From CAXBPY01 sp003455275 (GTDB lineage Bacteria > Bacteroidota > Bacteroidia > Chitinophagales > UBA10324): a DNA stretch of 64,000 nt. Positions 8,097-18,019 of the stretch are shown here, piece by piece. The position numbers were made by a program, and so were the translations under genes. Each line of letters starts with the position of its first letter. The first letter of the stretch is position 1. The notes beneath the pieces are model-generated. The model was not told where the DNA came from and did not search any database. It saw nothing but the letters and a program-made list of their open reading frames with translations. The stretch is taken from contig CAXBPY010000009.1 in the NCBI GenBank assembly GCA_963977675.1, positions 1 to 64,000 on the forward strand. Reading direction: 5' to 3'.

Positions 8097-8684
8097 TTAT
8101 TCCTTAATAACTCTGACTACTTTCACTAATTCTGTTTCTGTTCGAATAGCTGCAAAATACAATCCGTTATAAAGACCGGAAAGGTCTACTGTATTGGTAG
8201 CATTTGCCATAAGATTTACTTTCATTATTGGTTGTCCAACTGCATTCCGGATTTCAAGAAAACAATTTTCATTTCCCTGCGGAAGTGTGATCTTGAGAAA
8301 ACCTTTTGTTACAGTTGGAAAAATATTAATCTCTTCTTTTTCTCCGGATGGTGAATTGATACCTGATGCACCTGCCGCTATTATTTGGCCGTTAAAACCA
8401 TGAACCGAACACTGAAAATTGTAAGTTCCTTCAAAAGCGATGACATAAGAAAACGAGGAGCCGGTTGAATTGCTGAAAGAACTTGCACCTGAAGGAACAG
8501 AAATGGATATTAATGGATGAAAAGAAAAATCTCCCTGCCAGGTTATTGTATCTCCAACATTTGCATTTATCTGACTGGGAGAATAAGCCATTCCAATACT
8601 ACCGCCGAATTGAACAATATGATTGGTGGCAAATACCTGAGAGAGGGAAAGAACAAGAAGCAAAAGTGTAATTCTGATTTTCAT
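8097..8684 (-). CDS. Secreted cupredoxin (plastocyanin-like) with T9SS sorting tail
   Basis: 195 residues: signal peptide (about 1-19), a blue-copper type domain (20-105), and a T9SS type A-like C-terminal sorting domain (about 115-195, starting INIFPTVTKGFLKI and ending VVRVIKE). The copper site is readable: H56 in FHP, then C92 and H95 in QCSVH. The residue at Cys+8, usually the axial Met in plastocyanins, is Q100. An axial Gln is known from stellacyanin-type proteins and lowers redox potential. The protein is thus probably a cell-surface or released small electron-transfer protein. Partner unknown. Confidence 0.8.
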   Translation of the reverse strand: MKIRITLLLLVLSLSQVFATNHIVQFGGSIGMAYSPSQINANVGDTITWQGDFSFHPLISISVPSGASSFSNSTGSSFSYVIAFEGTYNFQCSVHGFNGQIIAAGASGINSPSGEKEEINIFPTVTKGFLKITLPQGNENCFLEIRNAVGQPIMKVNLMANATNTVDLSGLYNGLYFAAIRTETELVKVVRVIKE

Positions 8685-8782
8685 GTTCGTAGAATTTATT
8701 TTCTAAACTATTAAAAATTATTTTGATGAAAAAACTTTTTTTCACTTCCAACAATTAGACCGAAGACAATAATTGATTAGGA

Positions 8783-10423
8783 TTATCTAAGAAGAGTGAT
8801 ATTTCCCTGAAAAAAATCGGTATATGTATTTACAAAATCTGTCTTTGAATAATTAATAGTATATGTAAAAACATCAACTGAAAGATTTTTACCTAAAAAT
8901 TTTCCATCCCAAACTCCGTCGGGATCATCTGTTTCAAAAACTTGTTGTCCCCAGCGATTGTAGATGTGCAAATGGAAATCAGTTATCAGGCAATCATGAA
9001 ACACATGAAAATAATCGTTATGTCCGTCGCCGTTTGGGCTAAAGGCTGTAGGAATGTGAATGCATTCATTACAGTCTTGATAATAAACAGTAAAATCATC
9101 TGACAGAGTTCCGCATGAATTGGAAACAGAAACTTCGTAATAACCTTCCTGCTTCACCATGTAAGTTGAATCAGTGCTGCCATTATTCCATAGATAGACA
9201 CCTTCAGGTTGTGAGACATTTAAATGAATAGAATCTCCCCTGCACAAAAGCGAGTCACCAATATTTAAATCGAGGTTAAGCGTGAGCTTCTTAACATTTA
9301 ATGTATCAATGTAAGTACTGCAGAAATTATGAATTCTCACCCAATAAAGCCCAGAGGTATCAATTGTATAAAGAGGTGAGGTTGTGCCATCCTGCCACAA
9401 ATAATCCGCGCCGGGAAAAGAGGCATCAAAATTCAAAACCTCATCATTACAAATTAAAGTATCATCAGTTGTAAATAATCCATATGAATAGGAAAGGTTG
9501 GTTACATGCATTGTATCGCTTGCAACACCACACGAATTGGATATACTTACCCAAACAGTTCCTCCTGAAGAGATAATATTAAACGGAGTGGTAGACCCGT
9601 CACTCCATTCGTATAAACAATCATTGCAAGTTGGAATTAATTCATTAAGAAAAAAAGTCTGAGTGCCGCAAAGCACCGTGTCGGCCGGGCCGATTTCTAC
9701 AGAAGGCGGAGATGAGTAACTTACATTACAGTAATAATTGCCAACCCCACAAACATTACTAACTTGAACTAAATAAGAACCCGGTTGATTTACGATTATT
9801 GAGTCGGTTGTTTCTCCGGTTGACCATTGATATTGATTAGTAACTGGGCCTGCATTTAATGTAATGGAATCGGATATTGAACATAGATAGGCTAAAGGAG
9901 GAAGAACCGCACCGGGTGGAGAAAGAAAAAAAATTGTTCCGGTGTCTGCTCCAGACCCGCACATATTTGAAACCTGAACCCAATAGGTTCCTGGTTGATT
10001 ATAAGTAATTCCCTGCGTAGTTGCTCCTGTATTCCATAAGTAAGTATCTCCGTAGGGATAATTTGCATTCAAACCATAAGTTCCAACACAAAGCGTCACA
10101 TTATCTAATAAGGTGGGGTTTGGAATTCCAATAACGAGAACTGATTTAATAATCGAATCCATCCCTGATATAGAATAAAAAAATAATTTCACAGTATAAA
10201 TCCCTTCACTATTATAAGTGTAAGTTGGGTTAAACACATTTGAAGTATCTCCGGGAAAAAAATCACCAAAGTCCCAATGAACAGCGGTTACACCAAACGG
10301 GTTTAGAATTGTAAAATGAGTGGGAGTATTAGCGCATACAGTGTCAGCAATAAAATTTGGGCCGGCATAAGCGGAAACTGATCTGAACAAAAAAAAGAGA
10401 ACAATTATGTAAAGTCTATTCAA
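8783..10423 (-). CDS. Large secreted PKD/Ig-repeat protein with CHU_C T9SS domain
   Basis: 546 residues: signal peptide (ending about 20, SAYAG), an N-terminal PKD-like domain (about 30-95, with VHWDFGDFFPGDTSN and YTVKLFF), then four to five Ig-like repeats each with a C...LNA...W-(S/N)-TG-(A/E)-TT pattern and repeated YWVQVSN-CG. The last 90 residues are the gliding-motility-associated CHU_C domain (IPTAFSPNGDGHNDYFHV, YNRWGQQVFE, GNITLLR at the end), a T9SS secretion signal. Probably a cell-surface adhesin; the ligand is unknown. It is monocistronic as far as spacing shows. Confidence 0.87.
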   Translation of the reverse strand: MNRLYIIVLFFLFRSVSAYAGPNFIADTVCANTPTHFTILNPFGVTAVHWDFGDFFPGDTSNVFNPTYTYNSEGIYTVKLFFYSISGMDSIIKSVLVIGIPNPTLLDNVTLCVGTYGLNANYPYGDTYLWNTGATTQGITYNQPGTYWVQVSNMCGSGADTGTIFFLSPPGAVLPPLAYLCSISDSITLNAGPVTNQYQWSTGETTDSIIVNQPGSYLVQVSNVCGVGNYYCNVSYSSPPSVEIGPADTVLCGTQTFFLNELIPTCNDCLYEWSDGSTTPFNIISSGGTVWVSISNSCGVASDTMHVTNLSYSYGLFTTDDTLICNDEVLNFDASFPGADYLWQDGTTSPLYTIDTSGLYWVRIHNFCSTYIDTLNVKKLTLNLDLNIGDSLLCRGDSIHLNVSQPEGVYLWNNGSTDSTYMVKQEGYYEVSVSNSCGTLSDDFTVYYQDCNECIHIPTAFSPNGDGHNDYFHVFHDCLITDFHLHIYNRWGQQVFETDDPDGVWDGKFLGKNLSVDVFTYTINYSKTDFVNTYTDFFQGNITLLR

Positions 10424-10512
10424 GTCCGGGATTAATAGTTGCGTGTAAATTTATCTTGAGAACTTACAAATCAATCTGACGATCTTAACCGTGTTGAAAA
10501 AAAATTCCGTAT

Positions 10513-10944
10513 TCAATCCTGAATAGCAGGATCTGACAGAGAGAAAATATTTTTAATGGTCGCATAATTCAATGGCTTGGTGTAAAACTGTTTTATTGAA
10601 GAATACTCTTTTGCCCTGGCAATATCAAGCGGATCAATAGAAGAAGAAAGAATAAATAATGAAAATTTGCTTCGTAATTCGTTTGAGAACTTGGTGAATC
10701 GTTCCATAAATCCCCATCCATTAAGAACCGGCATGTTTAAGTCGAGAAGCAAAATCTGTTCGCCTCCGTTTTCAATTTCTTTAGAATCATCTTCCATCCA
10801 TTCGATAGCTGCTAATCCATTCTGGAAAATACGAAACTCAATATTCGGAATTGTTCGAGTCAGTACCATTTTACAAATCTGAATATTTACCGGGTCATCA
10901 TCAACCAGTACAATTTTCTTATGCGAATCACCATTCAATAGCAT
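10513..10944 (-). CDS. Single-domain response regulator
   Basis: 143 residues consisting of one CheY-like receiver domain. The acidic pocket is VDDDP near the N-terminus, the phospho-acceptor Asp lies in LLLDLNMP, the conserved Ser in LSSS, and the Lys in YTKPL. No output domain follows, so it signals through protein-protein contact or phospho-relay. No histidine kinase is nearby. The sequence LNGWGFMERF resembles receivers that accompany Bacteroidota hybrid kinases. Confidence 0.9.
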   Translation of the reverse strand: MLLNGDSHKKIVLVDDDPVNIQICKMVLTRTIPNIEFRIFQNGLAAIEWMEDDSKEIENGGEQILLLDLNMPVLNGWGFMERFTKFSNELRSKFSLFILSSSIDPLDIARAKEYSSIKQFYTKPLNYATIKNIFSLSDPAIQD

Positions 10945-11056
10945 TTCATGAAATTGTGCCTTTAAAATAAATGAAAAGATTGCTCAAAGTCAAGAGCGAC
11001 GCAGCCGAGTAGAAAAAATCAGTAGTCAGAACTGTAAAAATTCCAGTTGTAATTCG

Positions 11057-12337
11057 TTACTGTAAACCATCTATGAATTTCTTGAGCAGAATTTCCAGAT
11101 CGTTGAATTTTGTTAATGGCAATGTTTCAGCGCGGTCGTACACATCATGATAGGCACTGATTCCACCAAGTGTATAAATAAAAAAATCAGGAACACCTTT
11201 CAGGTAAAATGGATAGTGATCGCTGTTTGCTGCCTTGCCCCGGGATTGAACACTTTTGAGAAGATGATTTTCATCGTTTAAATTTTGTAACAACGAAAAC
11301 TGGTTTGGAAATTCGGTAGCGTTTACCACTTTAATTCCCTCCTCTCCTGTTCCAACAATATCCATGTTGATCAGAAATTTTATTTTATTCAAATTTATCA
11401 GAGGGTACTGGGCAAAAAATTGCGAACCTATTAACCCAGCCTCTTCTCCACTGAAAGCAATAAACACAATTGTGTAATCGGGTTGATTTTGCTTCTGGGC
11501 ATAATAGCGGCAAAGAGTAAGCAGCATTGAAGTTCCACTGGCATTGTCATTCGCTCCGGGGAAATAAACTGAATTCCCCATTTCTCCAAGATGATCATAA
11601 TGCGCAGTTAGTACAATGAAAGAATCGGGCATTCTTTTTCCTTTCACATACCCGATTATATTCTGGGTCATTACATGTATTATTTTGTTTTGAATGTTGA
11701 TGACCGCTTCACTTTTTGTAACAGGAAAAGATTTTTTCAAGACGATTAAATGAAAAAACGGAGAAGCTGTTTCAGAAACATCCATTGTAAGTTTTACCGA
11801 ATTCAATTCAATATAACCGGCAGCACCGAAACATTTTTTTTCCTCAATTATTTTCAATAAGGATTTAACTCCACCTCCAACCAAGGTACTATCATCAATC
11901 ACTAATAAATCTTTTTTTGAAACTGAATGGTAACTCCAATCTCCGAGCGAATTTTTTGAAGCGATCGATTCAATTTTCACCAGCCGGTATTTTCCTTTCA
12001 ATCCCTTGCTTTCACCGGAAATGATATAATCCTTTCCCGCATCCAGCATTTTTCCATCAATTGAAAATTGCATCAAGCCCGAAAAAGAATTTAAGTCGAA
12101 TGCAAATGGCTGGTAGTACCCACCTTGGTAACTCTCCAGTTTATTTTCAAAAAACATATTGGCGATATAGCGAGCAGCTTTATTATTTCCATCATGGGTG
12201 TATCCGCGGCCCAGAAATGTTTTTGATGTCAGCGTGTCAATTATCCGATGAGCGAATAAGCTGTCTTGAGCGTGGGAATTTCTCAAAAACAGTAAAATGA
12301 ATAGTGAAACAAAAAACAAATGTTGTTTGTATTTCAT
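11057..12337 (-). CDS. Secreted M28-family zinc aminopeptidase
   Basis: 426 residues from the ATG at 12337, which gives a clean signal peptide (YKQHLFFVSLFILLFL, cleavage near NSHAQ); an in-frame ATG at 12466 would add 43 residues of non-signal character and reach almost to the divergent gene. M28 motifs in order: AHYDHLG (first zinc His), PGANDNASGTS (bridging Asp), FSGEEAGLIGS (catalytic Glu pair), NMDIVG, and SDHYPFYLKG (last zinc His). A PA-like insert region precedes the catalytic domain. It probably trims peptides in the periplasm or outside the cell. Confidence 0.88.
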   Translation of the reverse strand: MKYKQHLFFVSLFILLFLRNSHAQDSLFAHRIIDTLTSKTFLGRGYTHDGNNKAARYIANMFFENKLESYQGGYYQPFAFDLNSFSGLMQFSIDGKMLDAGKDYIISGESKGLKGKYRLVKIESIASKNSLGDWSYHSVSKKDLLVIDDSTLVGGGVKSLLKIIEEKKCFGAAGYIELNSVKLTMDVSETASPFFHLIVLKKSFPVTKSEAVINIQNKIIHVMTQNIIGYVKGKRMPDSFIVLTAHYDHLGEMGNSVYFPGANDNASGTSMLLTLCRYYAQKQNQPDYTIVFIAFSGEEAGLIGSQFFAQYPLINLNKIKFLINMDIVGTGEEGIKVVNATEFPNQFSLLQNLNDENHLLKSVQSRGKAANSDHYPFYLKGVPDFFIYTLGGISAYHDVYDRAETLPLTKFNDLEILLKKFIDGLQ

Positions 12338-12480
12338 TGAATGAAATTTTTTACCGTGTAAGTATATCCAATTAAGTGATGCATTTATTTCTTGATTTAT
12401 GTCAAGCGCTGCAGATAATCTGCTGCTGAGTTTTGTTCTGTCAAAAACAAATTCATTTCTAAACACAAAAAAAAATTACA

Positions 12481-13581
12481 ATGAAAACCATTAACACACT
12501 TTTCGCGCTTGCTCTGATGCTCAACATGTCAGCAGCTTTTTCACAATCAAAACCCACCATTGCTGTTGCGGGTATTGATTCAAAGGAAAATTCTATCAAG
12601 GCTTCTACAGTCGCTGATCTACTTCGGCTTGAGCTTGAAAAAACTGATGTCTTTACCGTAATGGATAAGTATGAAGTCAGTGAGGTATTGAAAAAAGACT
12701 CCACTTCGCTTGAATGCTACAGCCGCGAATGTTTGGTGAATGCGGGAAAAAAATTGAAAGCTGATAAAATGATCAGCGGCTCACTGGAAATATTCGGGAA
12801 CAAAATTGTTATCACTCTCAAACTTGTGAATGTTAAAACAGAAGCTATTGAAAAAACTGATGTAAAAGAATTCTTGAATCTGCCGGATGAAATTCAAAAT
12901 ATGATTCAGATTTCAGTAAAGAGTTTATTGGGATTGGAGAACGATGAACTGCTCGTTAATACACTTCTCTATTTCCAAAACACACAAACTGCTCCCACCA
13001 CAACTATCCATAATAACGGTCCAAGAATGGGCGTAGCTTATGTTACAGGCGATATGGGAAAAAGGCTTCAGGATGGAATTGAAAATGGCGGCTATGACGC
13101 ATATCCGGTTCTCACGCAATTCGGTTATCAAAGTGAAGTCAGTTATTTGAGTGCAGGAAATTTCAGAGCCCTTTTTGAAACAATGTTTATGGTAGATGGT
13201 TTGGAACAACAAATGTTTATTCCATCCTTAATTGCGCTCAATGGTTTTCGCGATAACAAGCATGGTTGGGAATTCGCTTTCGGGCCAACCGTGAGTGTAA
13301 ATAAAATTGCTGTTGGTTATTATGATCAGAATAATCAGTGGAAATTATCTCAGGAATTTAATCCTTATGATTCTATCCAGGCTTCATTTTCACCAAAATA
13401 TATTACAAGAATTGACCGCCGGGGTCAACTTCATCTTGTTACGGGATGGGTATGGGCAATAGGAAAAACTTTCAGAAGCGGTTATCTTAATATTCCGGTA
13501 AATGCTTATGTACTTCCTCGTAAAGAAGGATGGTATTGCGGGCTCTCAGTTGGTTTCAATGTCAGAAAGAAAACCAAATAA
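12481..13581 (+). CDS. Secreted CsgG/TolB-like N-domain protein with barrel-like C-terminal half
   Basis: 366 residues with a signal peptide (about 1-22, SAAFSQ). Residues about 25-150 form an alpha/beta domain of the CsgG/DUF2380/LpoB type: TIAVAGIDSKENSI, then LLRLELEKTDVFTVMDKYEV, the cysteine pair in LECYSRECLVNAGKKLKADK, and ISGSLEIFGNKI. Residues about 170-366 look like paired amphipathic beta strands (GYQSEVSYLSAGNFRALFET, WEFAFGPTVSVNKIAVGYY) ending in GLSVGFNV, suggesting an outer-membrane or beta-sandwich domain. I do not recognise a named family for the whole protein. Envelope assembly is a guess from the N-domain. Confidence 0.7.
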   Translation: MKTINTLFALALMLNMSAAFSQSKPTIAVAGIDSKENSIKASTVADLLRLELEKTDVFTVMDKYEVSEVLKKDSTSLECYSRECLVNAGKKLKADKMISGSLEIFGNKIVITLKLVNVKTEAIEKTDVKEFLNLPDEIQNMIQISVKSLLGLENDELLVNTLLYFQNTQTAPTTTIHNNGPRMGVAYVTGDMGKRLQDGIENGGYDAYPVLTQFGYQSEVSYLSAGNFRALFETMFMVDGLEQQMFIPSLIALNGFRDNKHGWEFAFGPTVSVNKIAVGYYDQNNQWKLSQEFNPYDSIQASFSPKYITRIDRRGQLHLVTGWVWAIGKTFRSGYLNIPVNAYVLPRKEGWYCGLSVGFNVRKKTK

Positions 13582-13660
13582 AATCATGAATTGAACTTCA
13601 TTGTCTAAATGAAATTCATACGAATCATCCGTTTTAAATAAATGAAAAAAAATTCCAATC

Positions 13661-14332
13661 ATGAAAAAGATTTTCTCCATCCTAATCATTTTCCTTTCTG
13701 TTTGCAAGGTCACAAATGCGCAAACTCATAGCCACTACAATTCTCAAATACACAAGGACACCACTCGCAGAACCCGCCTTTTTTCTATTGCACCATTGAG
13801 TCTGGGAACTAAACTCAAAGTGCAATATGAAAAAGTGATTAATAAAAATTTATCCCTTGGCGTAACCGGCTATTACGATTTTCAACCTGTGGTTGATTTG
13901 CACTATGCAAAAAAGCAAATGGGGTTTGGTGCATTTGCCAGGTGGTACTTTACCTATCCTGCTCCGAATGGAGTTTACATTCAAATAAAATCAACGGCGC
14001 ATTATTTAACCCAGTCAGGAGAATATTATTTGCCTTACGATGCAAACAACAACCCATCCCTTCCGGAATTTGTAACCGTTACCGACTCGCAATTCAGCTA
14101 TGCGCTCGAAGGTGATTTGGGCTCACAATACTTAATAGCTAACCGGGTTCCTCTCGATATTTCTTTTGGATTAAAAACCGCAACCGTTCCATCATTTAAT
14201 TTTCCTTCAGAGAAATATTTTTATGGAGAGAAATATATTAACTCATATGGAAACTGGCCAGTCATGCGAAATGGATTCGATACGCCATGGTTTCCATTTT
14301 CAGCTTCATTGAATATTGGAATTGCTTTTTAA
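13661..14332 (+). CDS. Predicted outer-membrane beta-barrel protein
   Basis: 223 residues with signal peptide (1-20, ending TNAQ). The mature part alternates polar and aromatic residues as in small outer-membrane barrels (LKVQYEKVINKNLSLGVTGYY, FGAFARWYFTYP, VYIQIKSTAHYL, and a final FSASLNIGIAF with terminal Phe). Function unknown. It follows the CsgG-like gene by 79 bases in the same direction. Confidence 0.65.
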   Translation: MKKIFSILIIFLSVCKVTNAQTHSHYNSQIHKDTTRRTRLFSIAPLSLGTKLKVQYEKVINKNLSLGVTGYYDFQPVVDLHYAKKQMGFGAFARWYFTYPAPNGVYIQIKSTAHYLTQSGEYYLPYDANNNPSLPEFVTVTDSQFSYALEGDLGSQYLIANRVPLDISFGLKTATVPSFNFPSEKYFYGEKYINSYGNWPVMRNGFDTPWFPFSASLNIGIAF

Positions 14333-14479
14333 TACTCGAGTTAAAAAAAATTCAACATCAATTTTTGCCAGCAAAATCTCAATTCATTTCACGAAAGCAG
14401 ACTGGGGAATCTTTGAACCAACAATTAATGAATTGAAAGATGAATTTTTTGGAACAAAAAAATTTTCAAATAAAAATTT

Positions 14480-17400
14480 TCAATTCAAACCAAGTTCTAC
14501 TCCATCCAACTCATTTATATAATTTAAAAAGTTGTCGTCGTAAGAAACATAAAGCTGTTGGTTGGTCATTGACAGGTTCAATTGATCTTCCACATCGTTG
14601 ATCTGAAGAAATAATGGAGTGTTTCCTTTATAATTCAATTGTATGACTTTGAACTTCTCAATGAAATCATGATTTACTTTTTCTAATTCAACTTTCATAA
14701 CCAATTTTTTTACACGCTGCCTTAGATCGCTTAATAAATCAATATGCTTTACATAAAATTCAAACTGATCAACAGATCCATAGCGCAGCTTGTATGTACC
14801 GCGAACCATTACCATTAATCCGGGTGTTTCAAAGTATTTTTTCGTTTCAAGATATGTTTTTCCAAAAATGCTGAGCGTAGTTTCTGAATCGAAATCTTCA
14901 ATCTTAAATGTGCCCCATGGATTTCCGTTCTTGGATATCCGGTGATTTACTTCTGAAATCAATCCAATAATTGCGATGTCGCGTTCTTTATAGTTTTCAA
15001 TCTGATTAATTGGGCAAGTTCTGTAAGTTTCAATTTCAAGTCGGTAATCATCTAATGGATGCCCGCTTAGAAATATTCCTGTTACTTCTTTTTCCTTATG
15101 AAGCTTTTCAAACTGATTTAAGGGAGCAACAGATGGGAACTCAGGATCCTTTGGCGCATCATGTTCCGTATTACCAAACAAACCTCCACTGGATTTTTTT
15201 GAATTTGAAGTTCCGCTCGCCAGCTTCAGAATTTTTTCGAGCATATTTATTTTCTCGCCTTGCGGAGTTGCAAAATATTGAGCGCGATGAACACTATTGA
15301 ATGAATCAAACGCCCCGGAATAAATAAGTGCTTCCAACATTTTTTTGTTCACTCCCTTTCCTCCGGCTCTTTTCACCAAATCAAAAATGCTTTTATAATA
15401 TCCATTCAGCTTTCTTTCTTCAGAAATAGCGCGGACAGCTGCCTCTCCTACTCCTTTTACTGCAGATAAGGCAAACCTGACCACACCATTCTTTACAGAA
15501 AAAACTTCTTCGCTTTCGTTGATATCCGGACCCAGTGTTTTTATTCCCAAACGCTTACAATCACTCAGGAATTTTTGCATCTCTTCCACACTCGACATGT
15601 TGTGAGTAAGTGCGCTTGCCATAAACTCCGCCGGATAATGTGCTTTCAAATAAGTAGTATGAAATGCGACTACAGCATATGCCACCGAGTGCGATCTATT
15701 GAATCCATACTCAGCAAATTTTTCCATTGTGGTAAAAATTTCTCCTGCTTCTTTTTCGCTCACTCCGTTTTTTCTGGCCCCTTCAATAAAGATAGTCCGG
15801 TTTTTTTCCATCACTTCTTTATTCTTTTTACCCATCGCCTTCCGCAGTATATCTGCTGAGCCAAGCGTGTAGCCTGCCATCACTTGCGCTACCTGCATGA
15901 TCTGTTCCTGATAAATCATTATACCGAATGTTGGCTCCAGAATTTCCTTCAACATAGGATGAGGATAAACCACTTGCTTGCGCCCATGCTTTCGCTCTAT
16001 GTATTCGGGGATGTTCGCCATCGGACCCGGGCGATACAAAGCATTCATAGCGATCAGGTCTTCTATGTTTGATGGTTTCAGGTTCTTAAGGTGTGAACGC
16101 ATTCCTGTACTTTCAAACTGAAACACGCCGGTCATCTCTCCCCTCTGAAAAACTTCTAATGTCTTTCTGTCATCCAATGGAATTTTATCCAGATCAATCT
16201 TAACTCCATGATTCTTTTCCACCATTTCAACCGCATCTTTAATGATTGAAAGAGTTTTCAATCCAAGAAAATCCATCTTCAGCATGCCGGCATGTTCGAT
16301 AAATTTTCCTGAATACTGCGTCACCAATAATTCTGAATCTTTATTACGGGTAACCGGTATGTGTTCACGAATGTCACTTGGTGCAATGATGATTCCTGCG
16401 GCATGAACCCCGGTGTGACGGGAACAACCCTCAAGCGTTTCTGCAATTCGCATGGTTTTTTGAACCAGCGGATTGGGAGACTTTTCCTTTAGTTCAGCCA
16501 GTTCTTTATTCTCTTTATATGCCCTCGCAAAAGTGGTTCCCGGAATTTCAGGAATCATTTTCGCAATTCGGTTTGCCTCTTCCAGCGGAACACCCAACAC
16601 ACGCGAAACATCTTTCACAGCCATCTTCGGCATCATGCTTCCGAAAGTGATAATCTGCGCTACCTGATTTTTTCCATACTTGTCCACTACATAGTCAATC
16701 ACCTTTTGCCTGCCCACATCATCAAAATCAATATCCATATCAGGCATCGAAACTCTTTCAGGGTTTAAAAATCTTTCGAAGAGCAATCGGTATTTTATTG
16801 GATCAATATTGGTGATATCAATACTGTAGGCAACTGCGGAGCCAGCTGCAGAGCCACGGCCAGGGCCTACTGCCACTCCTAATTTTTTTGCAGCTGAAAT
16901 GAAATCCTGCACAATCAAAAAGTATCCGGCAAATTTCATATCACGAATAACTTTCAGTTCATATTCCAATCGTGAACGAACTATATCAGTTACTTCTCCA
17001 AATTTTCTTTTCGCACCTTCATAAGTCAGATGCTCGAGATAAGACATCTGATCAGGAAATTTTTCAGGTACACTGTACGCAGGAAGAAGTATGTCCCGGT
17101 CCAATTTCATTTTTGAAACCTTGGATACCACTTCCATTGTATTATCAATTGCCTCCGGGATGTCGGAAAAAACTTTCAGCATTTCTTCCTTGGTCTTGAA
17201 AAAAAACTGATTGTTCTCAAATCGCATGCGGTTTGGATCATTAAAATCTTTACCGGTTTGCAAACACAATAAAATATCATGTGCTTCAGAATCGCTTTCA
17301 TTTACATAATGAGAATCGTTGGTCGCAATCATTTTCGTACTGAACTTCTTGCTCCACTTCAATAACAATTCATTCACCTTATCCTGATCGTTAATTCCAT

Positions 17401-17917
17401 GTCGTTGCAATTCGATATAATAATCTTCTCCAAAATTTTCCAACCACCATTTGAATTCAGCCTCTCCTTCTGCTTCCCCTTTCTGAAGAATTGTGCGCGG
17501 AACAATTCCCGCCAGGCAGCATGTAGATGCTATGATTCCTTCCTTGTATTGGAGCAGAAGTTTTTTATCAATTCTTGGTTTGTGATAAAAACCTTCGGTA
17601 AACCCAAGCGAACAAAGTTTCATCAGGTTCTTGTAACCGATTTCGTTCTTAGCAAGAAGCAGCTGATGAAACCTTTTATTGTCAGAACGATCAAGACGGT
17701 CAGCACACAGATAAAATTCACATCCAATTACCGGTGTGATATTGTTCTTATTTGCCGAGCTTACAAATTGAAAAACACCATACATGTTTCCATGATCAGT
17801 AATTGCACACGCCTGCTGATTGTCATCCTTAGCCTTTTTTATAAGTGCATCAATGGATGCTGCACCATCAAGAAGCGAATACTGAGTATGGACATGGAGG
17901 TGTGAAAAATCGGGCAT
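14480..17917 (-). CDS. dnaE: DNA polymerase III subunit alpha
   Basis: Replicative C-family polymerase, 1145 residues. N-terminal PHP domain begins FSHLHVHTQYSLLDGA with ITDHGNMYG and PVIGCEFYL; the palm contains GPGRGSAAGSAVAY and the catalytic aspartates in PDMDIDFDD; then VAQIITFGSM, HTGVHAAGI, the fingers region EYGFNRSHSVAYA, a tandem HhH region (ESGAFDSFNS-like AFDSFN), and a C-terminal OB fold (IAIIGLISEVNHRISKNGNPWGTFKIED). Upstream on the minus strand, TATTATTG preceded by TTG at about 21 bases is a possible promoter. Confidence 0.97.
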   Translation of the reverse strand: MPDFSHLHVHTQYSLLDGAASIDALIKKAKDDNQQACAITDHGNMYGVFQFVSSANKNNITPVIGCEFYLCADRLDRSDNKRFHQLLLAKNEIGYKNLMKLCSLGFTEGFYHKPRIDKKLLLQYKEGIIASTCCLAGIVPRTILQKGEAEGEAEFKWWLENFGEDYYIELQRHGINDQDKVNELLLKWSKKFSTKMIATNDSHYVNESDSEAHDILLCLQTGKDFNDPNRMRFENNQFFFKTKEEMLKVFSDIPEAIDNTMEVVSKVSKMKLDRDILLPAYSVPEKFPDQMSYLEHLTYEGAKRKFGEVTDIVRSRLEYELKVIRDMKFAGYFLIVQDFISAAKKLGVAVGPGRGSAAGSAVAYSIDITNIDPIKYRLLFERFLNPERVSMPDMDIDFDDVGRQKVIDYVVDKYGKNQVAQIITFGSMMPKMAVKDVSRVLGVPLEEANRIAKMIPEIPGTTFARAYKENKELAELKEKSPNPLVQKTMRIAETLEGCSRHTGVHAAGIIIAPSDIREHIPVTRNKDSELLVTQYSGKFIEHAGMLKMDFLGLKTLSIIKDAVEMVEKNHGVKIDLDKIPLDDRKTLEVFQRGEMTGVFQFESTGMRSHLKNLKPSNIEDLIAMNALYRPGPMANIPEYIERKHGRKQVVYPHPMLKEILEPTFGIMIYQEQIMQVAQVMAGYTLGSADILRKAMGKKNKEVMEKNRTIFIEGARKNGVSEKEAGEIFTTMEKFAEYGFNRSHSVAYAVVAFHTTYLKAHYPAEFMASALTHNMSSVEEMQKFLSDCKRLGIKTLGPDINESEEVFSVKNGVVRFALSAVKGVGEAAVRAISEERKLNGYYKSIFDLVKRAGGKGVNKKMLEALIYSGAFDSFNSVHRAQYFATPQGEKINMLEKILKLASGTSNSKKSSGGLFGNTEHDAPKDPEFPSVAPLNQFEKLHKEKEVTGIFLSGHPLDDYRLEIETYRTCPINQIENYKERDIAIIGLISEVNHRISKNGNPWGTFKIEDFDSETTLSIFGKTYLETKKYFETPGLMVMVRGTYKLRYGSVDQFEFYVKHIDLLSDLRQRVKKLVMKVELEKVNHDFIEKFKVIQLNYKGNTPLFLQINDVEDQLNLSMTNQQLYVSYDDNFLNYINELDGVELGLN

Positions 17918-18019
17918 GGCTGGTTGGTGTTGGCAATAATAAAAGTATGTGCGTCACCATTGCAATTAAATAAAGTTGTGAAGAAAGGAGTTGTTGAAAA
18001 AAAATTATTCAGGAATTAT

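Noticed and set aside
14316..14522. Small plus-strand frame overlapping the ends of the barrel gene and dnaE
   Set aside because: It overlaps both genes and its translation has no sign of selection.
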